From Umezawaea sp049997955 (lineage in GTDB: Bacteria; Actinomycetota; Actinomycetes; Mycobacteriales; Pseudonocardiaceae), in assembly GCA_049997955.1 (NCBI GenBank), contig JAEBDY010000001.1:877459-941458 (forward strand): a DNA stretch of 64,000 bases, given 5' to 3'. Below, piece by piece: positions 40,342 to 48,414 of the stretch. The translations under genes and the position numbers were made by a program. The notes beneath the pieces are model-generated. The model saw only the letters and a program-made list of their open reading frames with translations. It made no database searches and was not told the DNA's origin. Each line of letters begins with the position of its first letter. Within the stretch, counting starts at the first letter, position 1.

Positions 40342-41073
40342 GTGATCGAAGTGCGACAACTGACCAAGTTCTACGGACGGGCAGCCGCGGTCGACGGGCT
40401 GGCGTTCACCGTCGAACCGGGCCGGGTGACCGGTTTCCTCGGCCCCAACGGCGCCGGGAAGTCGACGACCCTGCGGCTGCTGCTCGGCCTGGACCGGCCG
40501 TCACGAGGTGAGGCCCTGATCGGCGGCAAGCGCTACCGGGACCTGCCGGAACCGCTGCGCCACGTCGGCGCCCTGCTGGACGCGAGCGCCACCCAGGGCG
40601 GTCGGTCCGCGCGCGACCACCTCACGTGGCTCGCGCGGACCAACCGGATCCCGCTCCGCCGGGTGGGGGAGGTGATCGACCTGGTCGGCCTGCGGTCCGT
40701 GGCGGACCAGTGCACCCGCGGCTTCTCGCTGGGCATGGGGCAGCGCCTGGGGATCGCCGCGGCGCTGCTCGGCGACCCCGAGGTGCTGCTGCTGGACGAA
40801 CCGGTCAACGGCCTCGACCCGGAGGGCGTGCGCTGGATCAGGACGCTCCTGCGGAAGCTCGCGGCCGAGGGCCGGACGGTGTTCGTCTCCAGCCACCTGA
40901 TGAGCGAGATGGCCGTCACCGCCGACCACCTGGTCGTCATCGGCCGGGGAAGGCTGCTCGCCGACACCGGGGTGGCGGAGCTGGGGGCCCCAGGGGAATC
41001 GCTGGAGGACGCGTTCTTCCGGCTCACGTCCGACGCCGTCGACCACCGAGGAGGCACGGGTGCTCAGGGCTGA
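40342..41073 (+). CDS. ABC transporter ATP-binding protein
   Basis: A 243-aa ATPase of the drug-export (DrrA/BcrA-like) class. Walker A GPNGAGKST (about residues 35-43), signature SLGMGQRLGIA, Walker B VLLLDEPVNGLDPEG and switch His in VSSHLMSEM are all present. GTG 40342 follows GGGAGG. It overlaps the permease gene by 14 bp. Together with the divergent two-component system it forms a BceRS-like sense-and-export arrangement, although the permease is the simple ABC-2 type. Confidence 0.93.
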   Translation: MIEVRQLTKFYGRAAAVDGLAFTVEPGRVTGFLGPNGAGKSTTLRLLLGLDRPSRGEALIGGKRYRDLPEPLRHVGALLDASATQGGRSARDHLTWLARTNRIPLRRVGEVIDLVGLRSVADQCTRGFSLGMGQRLGIAAALLGDPEVLLLDEPVNGLDPEGVRWIRTLLRKLAAEGRTVFVSSHLMSEMAVTADHLVVIGRGRLLADTGVAELGAPGESLEDAFFRLTSDAVDHRGGTGAQG

Positions 41074-41809
41074 ACTCGCCAAGATCCGCTCCCTGCGGTC
41101 GACGGTGCTCACGCTGGCGCTGGTGTTCCTGATCAGCACCGGCCTGGGAGCCGTCAGCTTCACGTCCGTCCGCATCGCACTGGAGCGAGGACTTCCCCTG
41201 GTGCGCGAGGACTTCGAGCCGGTCACCGACGGCCTGCTCACCGTGCTCTACGGGCAGCTCGCCCTGGTGGCGTTCGGTGTTCTCGCGATCTGCGGCGAGT
41301 ACGGCAGCGGCCTGATCCGCGTGTCGCTGACCGCGACCCCGAACCGCGCCGCCTTCTACACCGCCAAGATCGCCGCGTGCGCCCTGGTGTCCCTGGTCCT
41401 CTCGTACGCGACGGTGTTCGCCACCTTCCTGACCGCGCAGTGGACCCTGGGCGGGTACGGCCCGTCGTTCTCCAGCGACGGCGCCCTGCGGGTCCTGCTG
41501 GGCACACCGCTGTACCTGACCGGGATCTGCCTGTTCGCGCTGGGCGTCGCCACGATGCTGCGCCACACCGCTCTGGCGCTCACCCTGGTGCTGTCGTTCG
41601 TCTTCGCCCTGTCCCCGCTGGCGACCAGCGTGCCGGGTCTCAGGGACTTCGCGCGCTACTTCCCCGATCAGGCGGGCACCTCGATCATGAAGGTGGGCAT
41701 GCAGGCCGACCCGGTGGTCGGCCCGTGGACCGGCCTGCTCGTGCTGGCCGCGTGGGCCGCCCTCGCCCTGCTCGGCGGCTACCTCGTGCTGAGCAGGCGG
41801 GACGTGTGA
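41060..41809 (+). CDS. ABC-2 type transporter permease
   Basis: A 249-aa integral membrane protein with six predicted helices, for example STVLTLALVFLISTGLG (about 14-30), YGQLALVAFGVLAICGEY, ACALVSLVLSYATVFATF, LGTPLYLTGICLFALGVATML, LTLVLSFVFALSPLA and GLLVLAAWAALALLGGYLVL. The segment GEYGSGLIRVSLTATPNR is characteristic of ABC-2 permeases. GTG 41060 lies within the ATPase gene with GAGGAG upstream, so the two are coupled. Probably exports a drug, peptide or lipid. Confidence 0.92.
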   Translation: MLRAELAKIRSLRSTVLTLALVFLISTGLGAVSFTSVRIALERGLPLVREDFEPVTDGLLTVLYGQLALVAFGVLAICGEYGSGLIRVSLTATPNRAAFYTAKIAACALVSLVLSYATVFATFLTAQWTLGGYGPSFSSDGALRVLLGTPLYLTGICLFALGVATMLRHTALALTLVLSFVFALSPLATSVPGLRDFARYFPDQAGTSIMKVGMQADPVVGPWTGLLVLAAWAALALLGGYLVLSRRDV

Positions 41810-41830
41810 CCTCGCGGGTAGGGTCGCCGG

Positions 41831-42646
41831 GTGGACCTCGACCTGCCCGACGGGCGCACGGTGCGCGTGCACGACAGCGGTTCCGGCGCACTGCCGGTGT
41901 TCTGGCACCACGGCTCGCCGCAGACCGGTGACCTGCTGGAGCCACTGCTGGAAGCCGCGTCCAGCCGTGGCGTCCGACTGCTGAGCCACGACCGGCCGGG
42001 CTACGGCGGCTCCACCCGCCTGCCCGGCCGGGACATCGCCTCGGCCGCCGCCGACGTGGCCGCCATCGCCGACGCGCTCGGCCTCGACCGCTTCGCGGTG
42101 GCGGGCCACTCCGGCGGCGGTCCGCACGCGTTGGCGTGCGGTGCCCTGCTGCCCGACCGCGTCACGTCGGTGGTGCCGATCTCGGGGCCGGCGCCGTTGT
42201 CCGCCGACGGCCTGGACTGGTTCGCGGGCATGGCTCCCGCGGGCGCCTCGGAACTGCGCGCGGCCGTCGCGGGCAGGCTCGCGCTGGAGAACCACCTGGC
42301 GTCGACCGACTTCGACCCCGAGGTGTTCACCCCCGCCGACCACGCCGCACTCGAAAGCACGTGGAAGTCGTTGGGCGCCAACGCCGGGGCCGCGATGCCC
42401 GCGGGCTTCGGCGGCCTGACCGACGACGACCTGGCCCTCGTGGCGCCGTGGGGCTTCGACCCGGCAATGGTGACCGCGCCGGTGCTCGTCGTGCACGGCG
42501 AGCAGGACCGCGTGGTGCCCAGCGCGCACGGCGAGTGGCTCGCCCGCCGCTGCCCGACGGCGGACCTGTGGCTGTGCCCGACCGACGGCCACGTCTCGGT
42601 GCTCGACCGCGCCGAGGCCGCGCTGGACTGGCTGGCCCGCGCCTAG
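41831..42646 (+). CDS. Alpha/beta-fold hydrolase
   Basis: A 271-aa hydrolase. HHGSPQTGDL holds the oxyanion region, SHDRPGYGGS follows strand 4, the nucleophile elbow is GHSGGG (Ser about 98), the acid Asp is in VVHGEQDRVVP and the His in TDGHVSVLDRAE. Proline iminopeptidase, haloperoxidase-like and esterase enzymes share this layout. GTG 41831 has no clear ribosome binding site and follows the permease by 21 bp, so it may belong to the exporter operon. Confidence 0.9.
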   Translation: MDLDLPDGRTVRVHDSGSGALPVFWHHGSPQTGDLLEPLLEAASSRGVRLLSHDRPGYGGSTRLPGRDIASAAADVAAIADALGLDRFAVAGHSGGGPHALACGALLPDRVTSVVPISGPAPLSADGLDWFAGMAPAGASELRAAVAGRLALENHLASTDFDPEVFTPADHAALESTWKSLGANAGAAMPAGFGGLTDDDLALVAPWGFDPAMVTAPVLVVHGEQDRVVPSAHGEWLARRCPTADLWLCPTDGHVSVLDRAEAALDWLARA

Positions 42647-43779
42647 CGCGCCGCGTACCTCCAGAAGTCCCGCATCAGCGGCAGCGGGCTGGGTCCGGTC
42701 ATCCCCAACTGGCTCATCAGCACCGAGACCGTGCCGGTGGCGGGCACGACGTGGGCGGCGGTCCCGGTTCCCCCGACCCACCCGTACCGGCCCGGCACGT
42801 TCCACGGGTCGACGGCGGCGACGTCGACGGAACCGCCGAAGCCCCACCCCTGCCCCTCCAGGAACAGCGACCCGGCTTCCCGCTGCTCCGGCGTCAGGTG
42901 GTCGGTGGTCATCAACCGCACCGACTCCTCGGACAGCACCCGAGGCCCTTCACCCAGCAGCATCCGCCCGAACGCCAGCCAGTCGTCCACTGTGGACACC
43001 AGTCCGCCCGCCCCCGACTCGAACGATGGCGGCAGGCTCCACTGCCCGTCGGGCTCGTCCACCAGCTCCACCCCGCCCTTGCCGTCCGGCTGGTAGTAGC
43101 TGGTGAACCGCCCGAGCTTCGCCGCGGGCACGAAGAACCCCGTGTCCACCATCCCCAGCGGCCCGAAGACCCGCTCGGCCAGGAACCGCCCCAGCGAACA
43201 CCCGGCGACCCGCGCGACCAGCACCCCGGCGATGTCCGAACAGGTGTTGTACAGCCAGGCCTCACCGGGCTGCCGAAGCATCGGCACCCGAGCCAACCGG
43301 CCCACCCACTCGTCCGCCCCGACCACCCCTTGGGGCTGTGGCGACCCTTGGCGCATCTCGCTGAACAACAACCGCACGGCGGGCAGCGAGAAGTCGTCGG
43401 GGAACCCGTACCCGGCCCGGAAGGTCAGCAGGTCGAACACCGTGAACAACCGCTCGGCGGGCACGACGTCCTCAGCGGACCCAGCCGGATCCCGCACCAC
43501 CCGCACCGAAGCCAGTTCCGGCAACCACCGGGAAACCGGCTCGTCCAACCCGACCAGCCCGTCCTCCACCAGCACCATCACGGCGGCCGCGACGACCGGC
43601 TTGGTGATCGACGCGATCCGGAAGATCGAATCCCGAGCCATCGGCGCGGACCCGTCCACATCAACGTCCCCGACCACCTCGACCTCGACCCGCCCACCAC
43701 GAGCGACCAACCCCACCGCCCCAGGCACCAACCCACCTCCAACATGGGCCTCCAACACCTCGCGCAACTCCACCACCAC
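42643..43779 (-). CDS. Serine beta-lactamase-like hydrolase (class C fold)
   Basis: A 378-aa member of the beta-lactamase/transpeptidase-like family. The catalytic SxxK is SITK in FRIASITKPVVAAAVMVL (about residue 65), YNTC is the YxN-like motif in WLYNTCSDIAG, and GTGTAAHVVP corresponds to the KTG/HxG box. No signal peptide is seen, so it is more likely an esterase, amidase or lactonase (EstB-like) than a secreted beta-lactamase. A GTG at 43779 follows GGGAGG; several adjacent GTG codons could also serve. The open frame further upstream has no family similarity. Confidence 0.88.
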   Translation of the reverse strand: MVVELREVLEAHVGGGLVPGAVGLVARGGRVEVEVVGDVDVDGSAPMARDSIFRIASITKPVVAAAVMVLVEDGLVGLDEPVSRWLPELASVRVVRDPAGSAEDVVPAERLFTVFDLLTFRAGYGFPDDFSLPAVRLLFSEMRQGSPQPQGVVGADEWVGRLARVPMLRQPGEAWLYNTCSDIAGVLVARVAGCSLGRFLAERVFGPLGMVDTGFFVPAAKLGRFTSYYQPDGKGGVELVDEPDGQWSLPPSFESGAGGLVSTVDDWLAFGRMLLGEGPRVLSEESVRLMTTDHLTPEQREAGSLFLEGQGWGFGGSVDVAAVDPWNVPGRYGWVGGTGTAAHVVPATGTVSVLMSQLGMTGPSPLPLMRDFWRYAAR

Positions 43780-44139
43780 GCCACCTCCCACTTCCGGTCG
43801 ACAGGAAGACTCCCCACCCACCGAAAACTCATCGCCCCCGAGCCCTGGCGGTGGAACCACGAATGTTCGGCGATGTCGCCGCGCGCCTAACGGCCAGGTG
43901 ACGACAGCACGGGCCGGGAAGTGGGCGTTGTGAAGGCGCGTTCCGCGCTGGTCGAGCCTGGGCACTCCCGCGCGCCTGTGGCGCGGTCGGGGCCCCTCGA
44001 CGTGCTCGGCGTCGAACGCCATGCGATCGCGTCGATGCGCCTCCGCCGGTTGACTAGCGGAGGCGTGACCGTTCGCAAAGGACACCGGCGGCCGCGGTCC
44101 CGGTCGGCGGGAAGCGCCGGACAGGACCGCGGCGCTGGA
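43780..44139. other. Spacer with short inverted repeats, no gene
   Basis: A 360-bp region without a convincing gene. It holds many short GC palindromes; the clearest is CGCCTCCGC (44038-44046)/GCGGAGGCG (44057-44065), a 9-bp stem that could terminate the small helix-hairpin-helix gene transcript coming from the right. Confidence 0.45.
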
Positions 44140-44364
44140 TCAGCTCGCGGAGGTGCCGAGGTCGGTCAGCGCGGCCGCGAGCTTGAAGTACTTGTTGGTG
44201 CCCAGGTCTCGCACGGTCTTGATGCCGAAGGCCGCTTCGAGCTTCTCCGCGTCGGCGTCGCTGACGCCCGCGAGCGCGGCGACCGGCGCGTCGAGGACCT
44301 CGGCGATGCTGAGGTTCTCGTAGGCCTTGTCGAGCTGCTTGTCCAGGTTGGCGGAAATAGCCAT
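44140..44364 (-). CDS. Small helix-hairpin-helix-like protein
   Basis: A 74-aa acidic helical protein starting at ATG 44364 with AAAGGA eight bases upstream. The core APVAALAGVSDADAEKLEAAFG-IKTVRDLG (in outline) has the pattern of a helix-hairpin-helix of the type in DNA-repair and ribosomal proteins. Close small proteins are widespread in actinomycetes but I know of no function. It stands alone with a long upstream region containing a 21-bp palindrome. Confidence 0.75.
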   Translation of the reverse strand: MAISANLDKQLDKAYENLSIAEVLDAPVAALAGVSDADAEKLEAAFGIKTVRDLGTNKYFKLAAALTDLGTSAS

Positions 44365-44667
44365 TCTGCACGTCCTTTCGTCGGGTTGATCGCGATGAAG
44401 AGGTGACCCTATCGGGTGAAATGGTCTCGCTGTCGGCCAGGGTGGGTGCCGCCGTGGAATCCGGGTGTGATTAGTGGAATTTGCATCGGAGTCCGGTGCA
44501 AACGGTGGTGAGAAGCCCTGGCGCAGGCGAATCGAGGTCCGAACCCGTTGTCGGGTAAGGGATCCCGTGTCCCGGGGTAACGCGCGGATGGTCGACCGCG
44601 ATATCCCGTGGAAGCGGTCGCAGGGTGATGCCAAACCGGAATTCGGATGAATCTTGCGATAACTCGA
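44365..44667. promoter_or_regulatory. Promoter region of small HHH gene with 21-bp palindrome
   Basis: A 303-bp spacer. TTGCATCGGA-G-TCCGGTGCAA at 44481-44501 is a 21-bp palindrome with one mismatch, and ACCC-TATC-GGGT near 44408 is a second short dyad. No gene is visible. The palindrome is a candidate operator for the gene to its left. Confidence 0.4.
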
Positions 44668-45066
44668 TCAGGTCAGGGGGAGGTCCGGCGGGATCTGCAG
44701 CGCAATGGTGATCAGCGAGTGCACGCGGCCCGCGATGGCGGCCAGCAGCCCCTGTGATTCGGGGCCCGCGGCGTCGATCGCCGCCTGCAACACCTGAAGG
44801 TCCGAGCTGATCCGCGTCAGCAGGTCCGCCACGTCCGCGGGCTGGGACCCCAGCGCGCGGGAGATCTCCTCCAGGCTCACGCCCTGCGTCTCCAGCCGCT
44901 GGATCACCCCGATGCGGTCGGCGTCGGCGGGGTCGTAGAGGCGGTAGTTGGACGCGGTGCGCTTCGCCGGGCAGAGCAGGCCGAGCCCGGTGTAGTAGTC
45001 GACGGTGCGGATGCTGACACCGGCGCGAGCGGCGAGTTCCCCGATCCTGACCAGCGCGTCGCTCAT
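44668..45066 (-). CDS. MerR-family transcriptional regulator
   Basis: A 132-aa MerR protein. The N-terminal winged HTH is VRIGELAARAGVSIRTVDYY-TGLGLLCPAKRTASNYRLYD (residues 6-46), followed by the long dimerisation helix EEISRALGSQPADVADLL. There is no Cys-rich metal site, so it is not a classical metal sensor. ATG 45066 follows GGAGGAGG. It is divergent from the two CorC/HlyC genes and probably controls them; their promoters overlap. Confidence 0.9.
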   Translation of the reverse strand: MSDALVRIGELAARAGVSIRTVDYYTGLGLLCPAKRTASNYRLYDPADADRIGVIQRLETQGVSLEEISRALGSQPADVADLLTRISSDLQVLQAAIDAAGPESQGLLAAIAGRVHSLITIALQIPPDLPLT

Positions 45067-45104
45067 GCGAAGGCCTCCTCCCGGGTCGTCGATGATCCAC
45101 CAGA

Positions 45105-45132
45105 ACCATACAGTGCCGCGTGCTAGTGTCGA
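45105..45132. promoter_or_regulatory. Overlapping divergent promoters, MerR and CorC operon
   Basis: On the minus strand TCGACA (45127-45132) and TATGGT (45105-45110), 16 bp apart, form a good promoter for merR. On the plus strand TAGTGT (45124-45129) is a -10 seven bases before an ATG at 45137. The two promoters share bases, so binding of MerR would affect both. Confidence 0.45.
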
Positions 45133-45136
45133 GTGC

Positions 45137-45259
45137 ATGCCGTCAACTGGTGACCCCGAGGGGTGCAGTAGTCAGCCGGGTCCTGCCCGGCTGAACAGCG
45201 TGTCGTTTCCCAGTGCCGCTTTCCTGCCTGGTCCGTCGGGTGGGGACGCGGCATGTTGA
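45137..45259 (+). CDS. Possible leader peptide upstream of CorC gene
   Basis: A 40-codon frame (MPSTGDPEGCSSQPGPARLN onward, ending GGDAAC) starts at an ATG positioned for leaderless initiation, seven bases after the -10 TAGTGT, and its TGA overlaps the ATG of the CorC-like gene (ATGTTGA). The position suggests translational coupling. It has no recognisable domain and could be chance. Confidence 0.35.
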   Translation: MPSTGDPEGCSSQPGPARLNSVSFPSAAFLPGPSGGDAAC

Positions 45260-46635
45260 TTCTCTGGGGCCTGCTCGCGATCCTGGTCCTGACCGCGGCG
45301 ACCGGGTACTTCGTCGCCCAGGAATTCGCTTACATGGCAGCGGACCGCGGTCGCCTGCGGCAGATGGCCGAGGCGGGCGACGAGTCCGCCGAGCGCGCTT
45401 ACCGCGTGACCCAGCGCCTGTCCTTCATGCTCTCCGGCGCCCAGTTCGGCATCACGGTCACCGCGCTGCTGGTCGGCTTCGTCGCCGAACCCCTGCTCGG
45501 CTCCGGCTTGGCCGGTCTGCTCGGCTTCTCCGGGCTGTCGGAGGCCGCGCGGCTGTCGGTGTCCGTGGCGATCGCGCTGGTGTTCGCCACCGTGGTCCAG
45601 ATGGTGCTGGGCGAACTCGTGCCCAAGAACCTCGCCATCGCCAAGCCCGAGACGCTGGCCAAGGCGCTCAGCTCGTCGACCCTGGTCTACCTCGCGGTCG
45701 CCGGACCGGTCATCCGGTTCTTCGACGCCGCGGCGAACAGGCTGCTGCGGTCCGTGGGTATCGAACCGGTGGAGGAACTGCCGCAGGGCGCGACCCCCGA
45801 GGACCTGCACCAGATCATCGACGAGGCAGGCGCCCAGGGTCACCTCGACGCCGAGCTGTCCCGGCTGCTCGACCGCGGCCTGGACTTCCGCGGCCTGGTG
45901 GCCGAGCAGGCCATGACCCCGCGGGTGTCGGTGCACACCGTGCGCGCCGCCGAGCCCGTGTCGCGGATCGTGGAGATGCTGGACACCGGGCACTCCCGCT
46001 TCCCCGTCGTGGGGGACGACCTCGATGACGTGGTCGGCATGGTCGGGCTCGCCGAGGTCCTCACCATCGACCCCGAAGAACGCGCGGGCACGCCGATCGG
46101 TCGCATCGCCTCGCCCGCCGTGCTCGTGCCCACCACGCTGCCGCTGCCCGCGGTGCTGGAGCGGCTGCGCACCGAGCACCGCCAGACCGCCTGCGTCGTC
46201 GACGAGTTCGGCGGCTTCGCGGGCGTCGTGTCGCTGGAGGACCTCGCGGAGGAGCTCGTCGGGGAGATCCACGACGAGGACGACCTGATCCCCGACGCGG
46301 TCGAACGCAGGCCCGACGGGTCGTGGGCGGTGCCGGGCAGGCTGCGCATCGACGAGATCGAGGACGCCACCGGCATCGCGCTGCCGACCGACAACGGCTA
46401 CGACACGGTTTCCGGCCTGGTGCTGAGCCGCCTCGGCCGCACCGCCCGCGTGGGCGACGAGATCCAGGTCGTCGTCCCCGTGCCGTCGCTCGACGACGAG
46501 CCACCGCCCTCGCGCCACGTGCTCGTGCGGGTGGCCGCGGTCGTCAGGAACGTGCCCGGCACGGTCCTCCTGCACGACCGACCGGCATCGCGCACCGAGG
46601 ACCAGGTCGCCGTTGACGAGGTGTCGGGCCGATGA
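45253..46635 (+). CDS. CorC/HlyC-family membrane protein (CNNM-like), 1
   Basis: A 460-aa protein. The DUF21/CNNM membrane domain (about residues 1-190) has helices at LWGLLAILVLTAATGYFVA, FGITVTALLVGFVAEPLL and ARLSVSVAIALVFATVVQMVLGE, with the conserved ELVPKNLAIAKPE. Two CBS domains follow (AEQAMTPRVSVHTVRAAEPV to ACVVDEFGGFAGVVSLEDLAEELVGEI, in part) and a CorC_HlyC domain ends the protein. Relatives mediate Mg/Co efflux or ion homeostasis with nucleotide sensing by the CBS pair. Its TGA overlaps the start of the second paralog (ATGA at 46632). Confidence 0.92.
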   Translation: MLILWGLLAILVLTAATGYFVAQEFAYMAADRGRLRQMAEAGDESAERAYRVTQRLSFMLSGAQFGITVTALLVGFVAEPLLGSGLAGLLGFSGLSEAARLSVSVAIALVFATVVQMVLGELVPKNLAIAKPETLAKALSSSTLVYLAVAGPVIRFFDAAANRLLRSVGIEPVEELPQGATPEDLHQIIDEAGAQGHLDAELSRLLDRGLDFRGLVAEQAMTPRVSVHTVRAAEPVSRIVEMLDTGHSRFPVVGDDLDDVVGMVGLAEVLTIDPEERAGTPIGRIASPAVLVPTTLPLPAVLERLRTEHRQTACVVDEFGGFAGVVSLEDLAEELVGEIHDEDDLIPDAVERRPDGSWAVPGRLRIDEIEDATGIALPTDNGYDTVSGLVLSRLGRTARVGDEIQVVVPVPSLDDEPPPSRHVLVRVAAVVRNVPGTVLLHDRPASRTEDQVAVDEVSGR

Positions 46636-47666
46636 GCATCGGATGGTCGCTGTCCATCTCACTGGCCTTGTTGGTGGGCAACGCCTTCTTCGTCGCCGCC
46701 GAGTTCGCGCTGATCTCCGCCAAGCGCCACCGGCTGGAGCAGGAAGCGGCGCAGGGCAGCCGCGCCGCCCGTGCGGCCGTCGCAGGCGTGCGTGAACTCT
46801 CACTCATGCTCGCGGGCGCACAGTTGGGCATCACCCTGTGCACCTTGGGTTTGGGCGCACTGGCCGAACCCGCCGTCGCCACCCTGCTGGACCCCCTGCT
46901 CCTGCTGACCGGCCTCCCCGTCGCCGTGGCGCACGGCATCGCGTTCGTGATCAGCCTGGTGCTGGTGGTGTTCCTGCACATGGTGGTCGGCGAGATGGCC
47001 CCGAAGTCGTGGGCGATCAGCCACCCCGAGCGCTCAGCACTGCTGCTGGCACTGCCCTTCCGCGGTTTCGCGCACGCCGTCCGCTGGCTCCTGTCAGCGC
47101 TCAACGGCTGCTCCAACGCACTCCTGCGCCTCCTGAAGGTCCAGCCGCAAGACGAACTGGCCCAAGCGCACCGCCCGGACGACCTGCTGATGCTGCTGCG
47201 CCAGTCGGGCGAACACGGCCTCATCCCCGAGGCCCAGCAACGCCTTCTGACCAGGATGCTGCACCTGCAGAACACCACCCTCGCCGAAATCATGATCCCG
47301 AGGAACAAGACGGTCACCGTCGCAGAACACACCACGGCCCGCGCGGTAGAACTGCTGAGCCGCGAAACCGGCCGCTCCCGCTTCCCAGTGGTGAACGAGC
47401 AGGGCGGTTTCGTAGGCCTGCTCCACATCCGCGAGGTAGTGCGCGCCACAGCCACCGGCACCGACCCGTTCGCAAACACACTGATGACGACCCCGCTGAC
47501 ACTCGCAGTAGACCTCCCGGTCGCCCGCGCGGTCACCGCCATGCGCGGCGCGAGGTCCCAACTGGCCCTGGTCACCGACGCCGAGCAGACGGTGGTCGGC
47601 ATAGCCGCGCTGGAGGACCTCCTCGAACAGCTCATCGGCGAGTTCGACGACGAAACCGACCACTAG
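46632..47666 (+). CDS. CorC/HlyC-family membrane protein (CNNM-like), 2
   Basis: A 344-aa paralog: DUF21 domain (LSISLALLVGNAFFVAAEFA, LGITLCTLGLGALAEPAVAT, GIAFVISLVLVVFLHMVVGE, MAPKSWAISHPE) and a CBS pair (LAEIMIPRNKTVTVAEHTTA, VGIAALEDLLEQLIGEFDDE). It lacks the C-terminal CorC_HlyC domain of the first gene, so the two probably form a heteromer. Coupled by ATGA overlap. The second half uses more A-ending codons than the first. Confidence 0.92.
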   Translation: MSIGWSLSISLALLVGNAFFVAAEFALISAKRHRLEQEAAQGSRAARAAVAGVRELSLMLAGAQLGITLCTLGLGALAEPAVATLLDPLLLLTGLPVAVAHGIAFVISLVLVVFLHMVVGEMAPKSWAISHPERSALLLALPFRGFAHAVRWLLSALNGCSNALLRLLKVQPQDELAQAHRPDDLLMLLRQSGEHGLIPEAQQRLLTRMLHLQNTTLAEIMIPRNKTVTVAEHTTARAVELLSRETGRSRFPVVNEQGGFVGLLHIREVVRATATGTDPFANTLMTTPLTLAVDLPVARAVTAMRGARSQLALVTDAEQTVVGIAALEDLLEQLIGEFDDETDH

Positions 47667-47819
47667 CGCCCAGCGGGAGAACGTTCACGACGAACGCGTC
47701 GGCCCGTCGCAACGACAAGGACTTCCACGTGAGCGGATCACCGAAGTAGCTCGCGCCAACGGAGAGCTTCAGCGCGTATTCGGCACGGACAGCCACTCTC
47801 AGTCGAACGAACACCACAG

Positions 47820-47891
47820 AGCCCCGACCACGTTTCCACTGGTCGGGGCTCTGTTCGTGCTGGTCAAACGATGTGCCCCCGGCAGGATTCG
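47820..47891. repeat. Left attachment-site direct repeat (tRNA 3' fragment)
   Basis: Matches 51968-52030 over 63 positions with one substitution (ACT versus GCT in the hairpin loop) apart from a 9-nt insertion TGGTCAAAC. Positions 47870-47891 reproduce the tRNA 3' acceptor strand and T arm. The upstream part includes the terminator hairpin 47817-47853 (14-bp perfect stem). Confidence 0.85.
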
Positions 47892-48281
47892 GACAAGACG
47901 CCGCGCTCCAGCTTCAACCTGTACCCGAGGGGTGACCTCCAGGACGTGCTGGACACCATCAAGGTGCTCAGCGATACGGGCGTCGACCTGCTGGTGGGCA
48001 CCGACGCGTCCGTGGCCCAGCCGTTCCGCGGCGGCCTCGCCCACGGTGCGAGCGTCCACCACGAACTGCAGCACCTCGTCCGGGCAGGCCTCACCCCGGT
48101 GCAGGCGTTGCGCGCGGCTACCGCCACCATCGCCCGGCGCTTCCGGTTGACCGACCGGGGCCGCATCGCCGAAGGATTGCGCGTGGACCTCCTCCTCATC
48201 GACGGCGACCCCGCCACCACCATCTCCGACACCCTCAACACCCGCGCGGTCTGGCGCCGCGGCACCCGTTTCACGACCTGA
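47871..48281 (+). pseudogene. Amidohydrolase, C-terminal fragment
   Basis: About 125 residues that match the C-terminal part of metal-dependent amidohydrolases (imidazolonepropionase/prolidase-like): VLSDTGVDLLVGTDASVAQP carries the late catalytic Asp, followed by LQHLVRAGLTPVQALRAATA and the closing beta-domain GRIAEGLRVDLLLIDGDPA. The N-terminal two thirds, including the HxH and Lys/His metal ligands, are missing; the frame starts inside the tRNA-derived repeat. It was truncated by the integration or a later deletion and cannot be active. Confidence 0.75.
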
Positions 48282-48414
48282 ACTCCGCAGATTCCCGCAC
48301 CACGAGCGGTCCGGTACGTCACGAAGACCACCGGGGAAGGCGATGTTGTTTCCGTGCGTCACTTTTGTCGGTGCCAGGCCGTAGGTTGTCCGCGATGACT
48401 TCCTCGACTCGGAC

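Noticed and set aside
43780..44085. N-terminal extension of the beta-lactamase-like hydrolase
   Set aside because: The added 102 residues are Arg/His/Pro-rich with no family similarity, and a GTG with GGGAGG exists at 43779.
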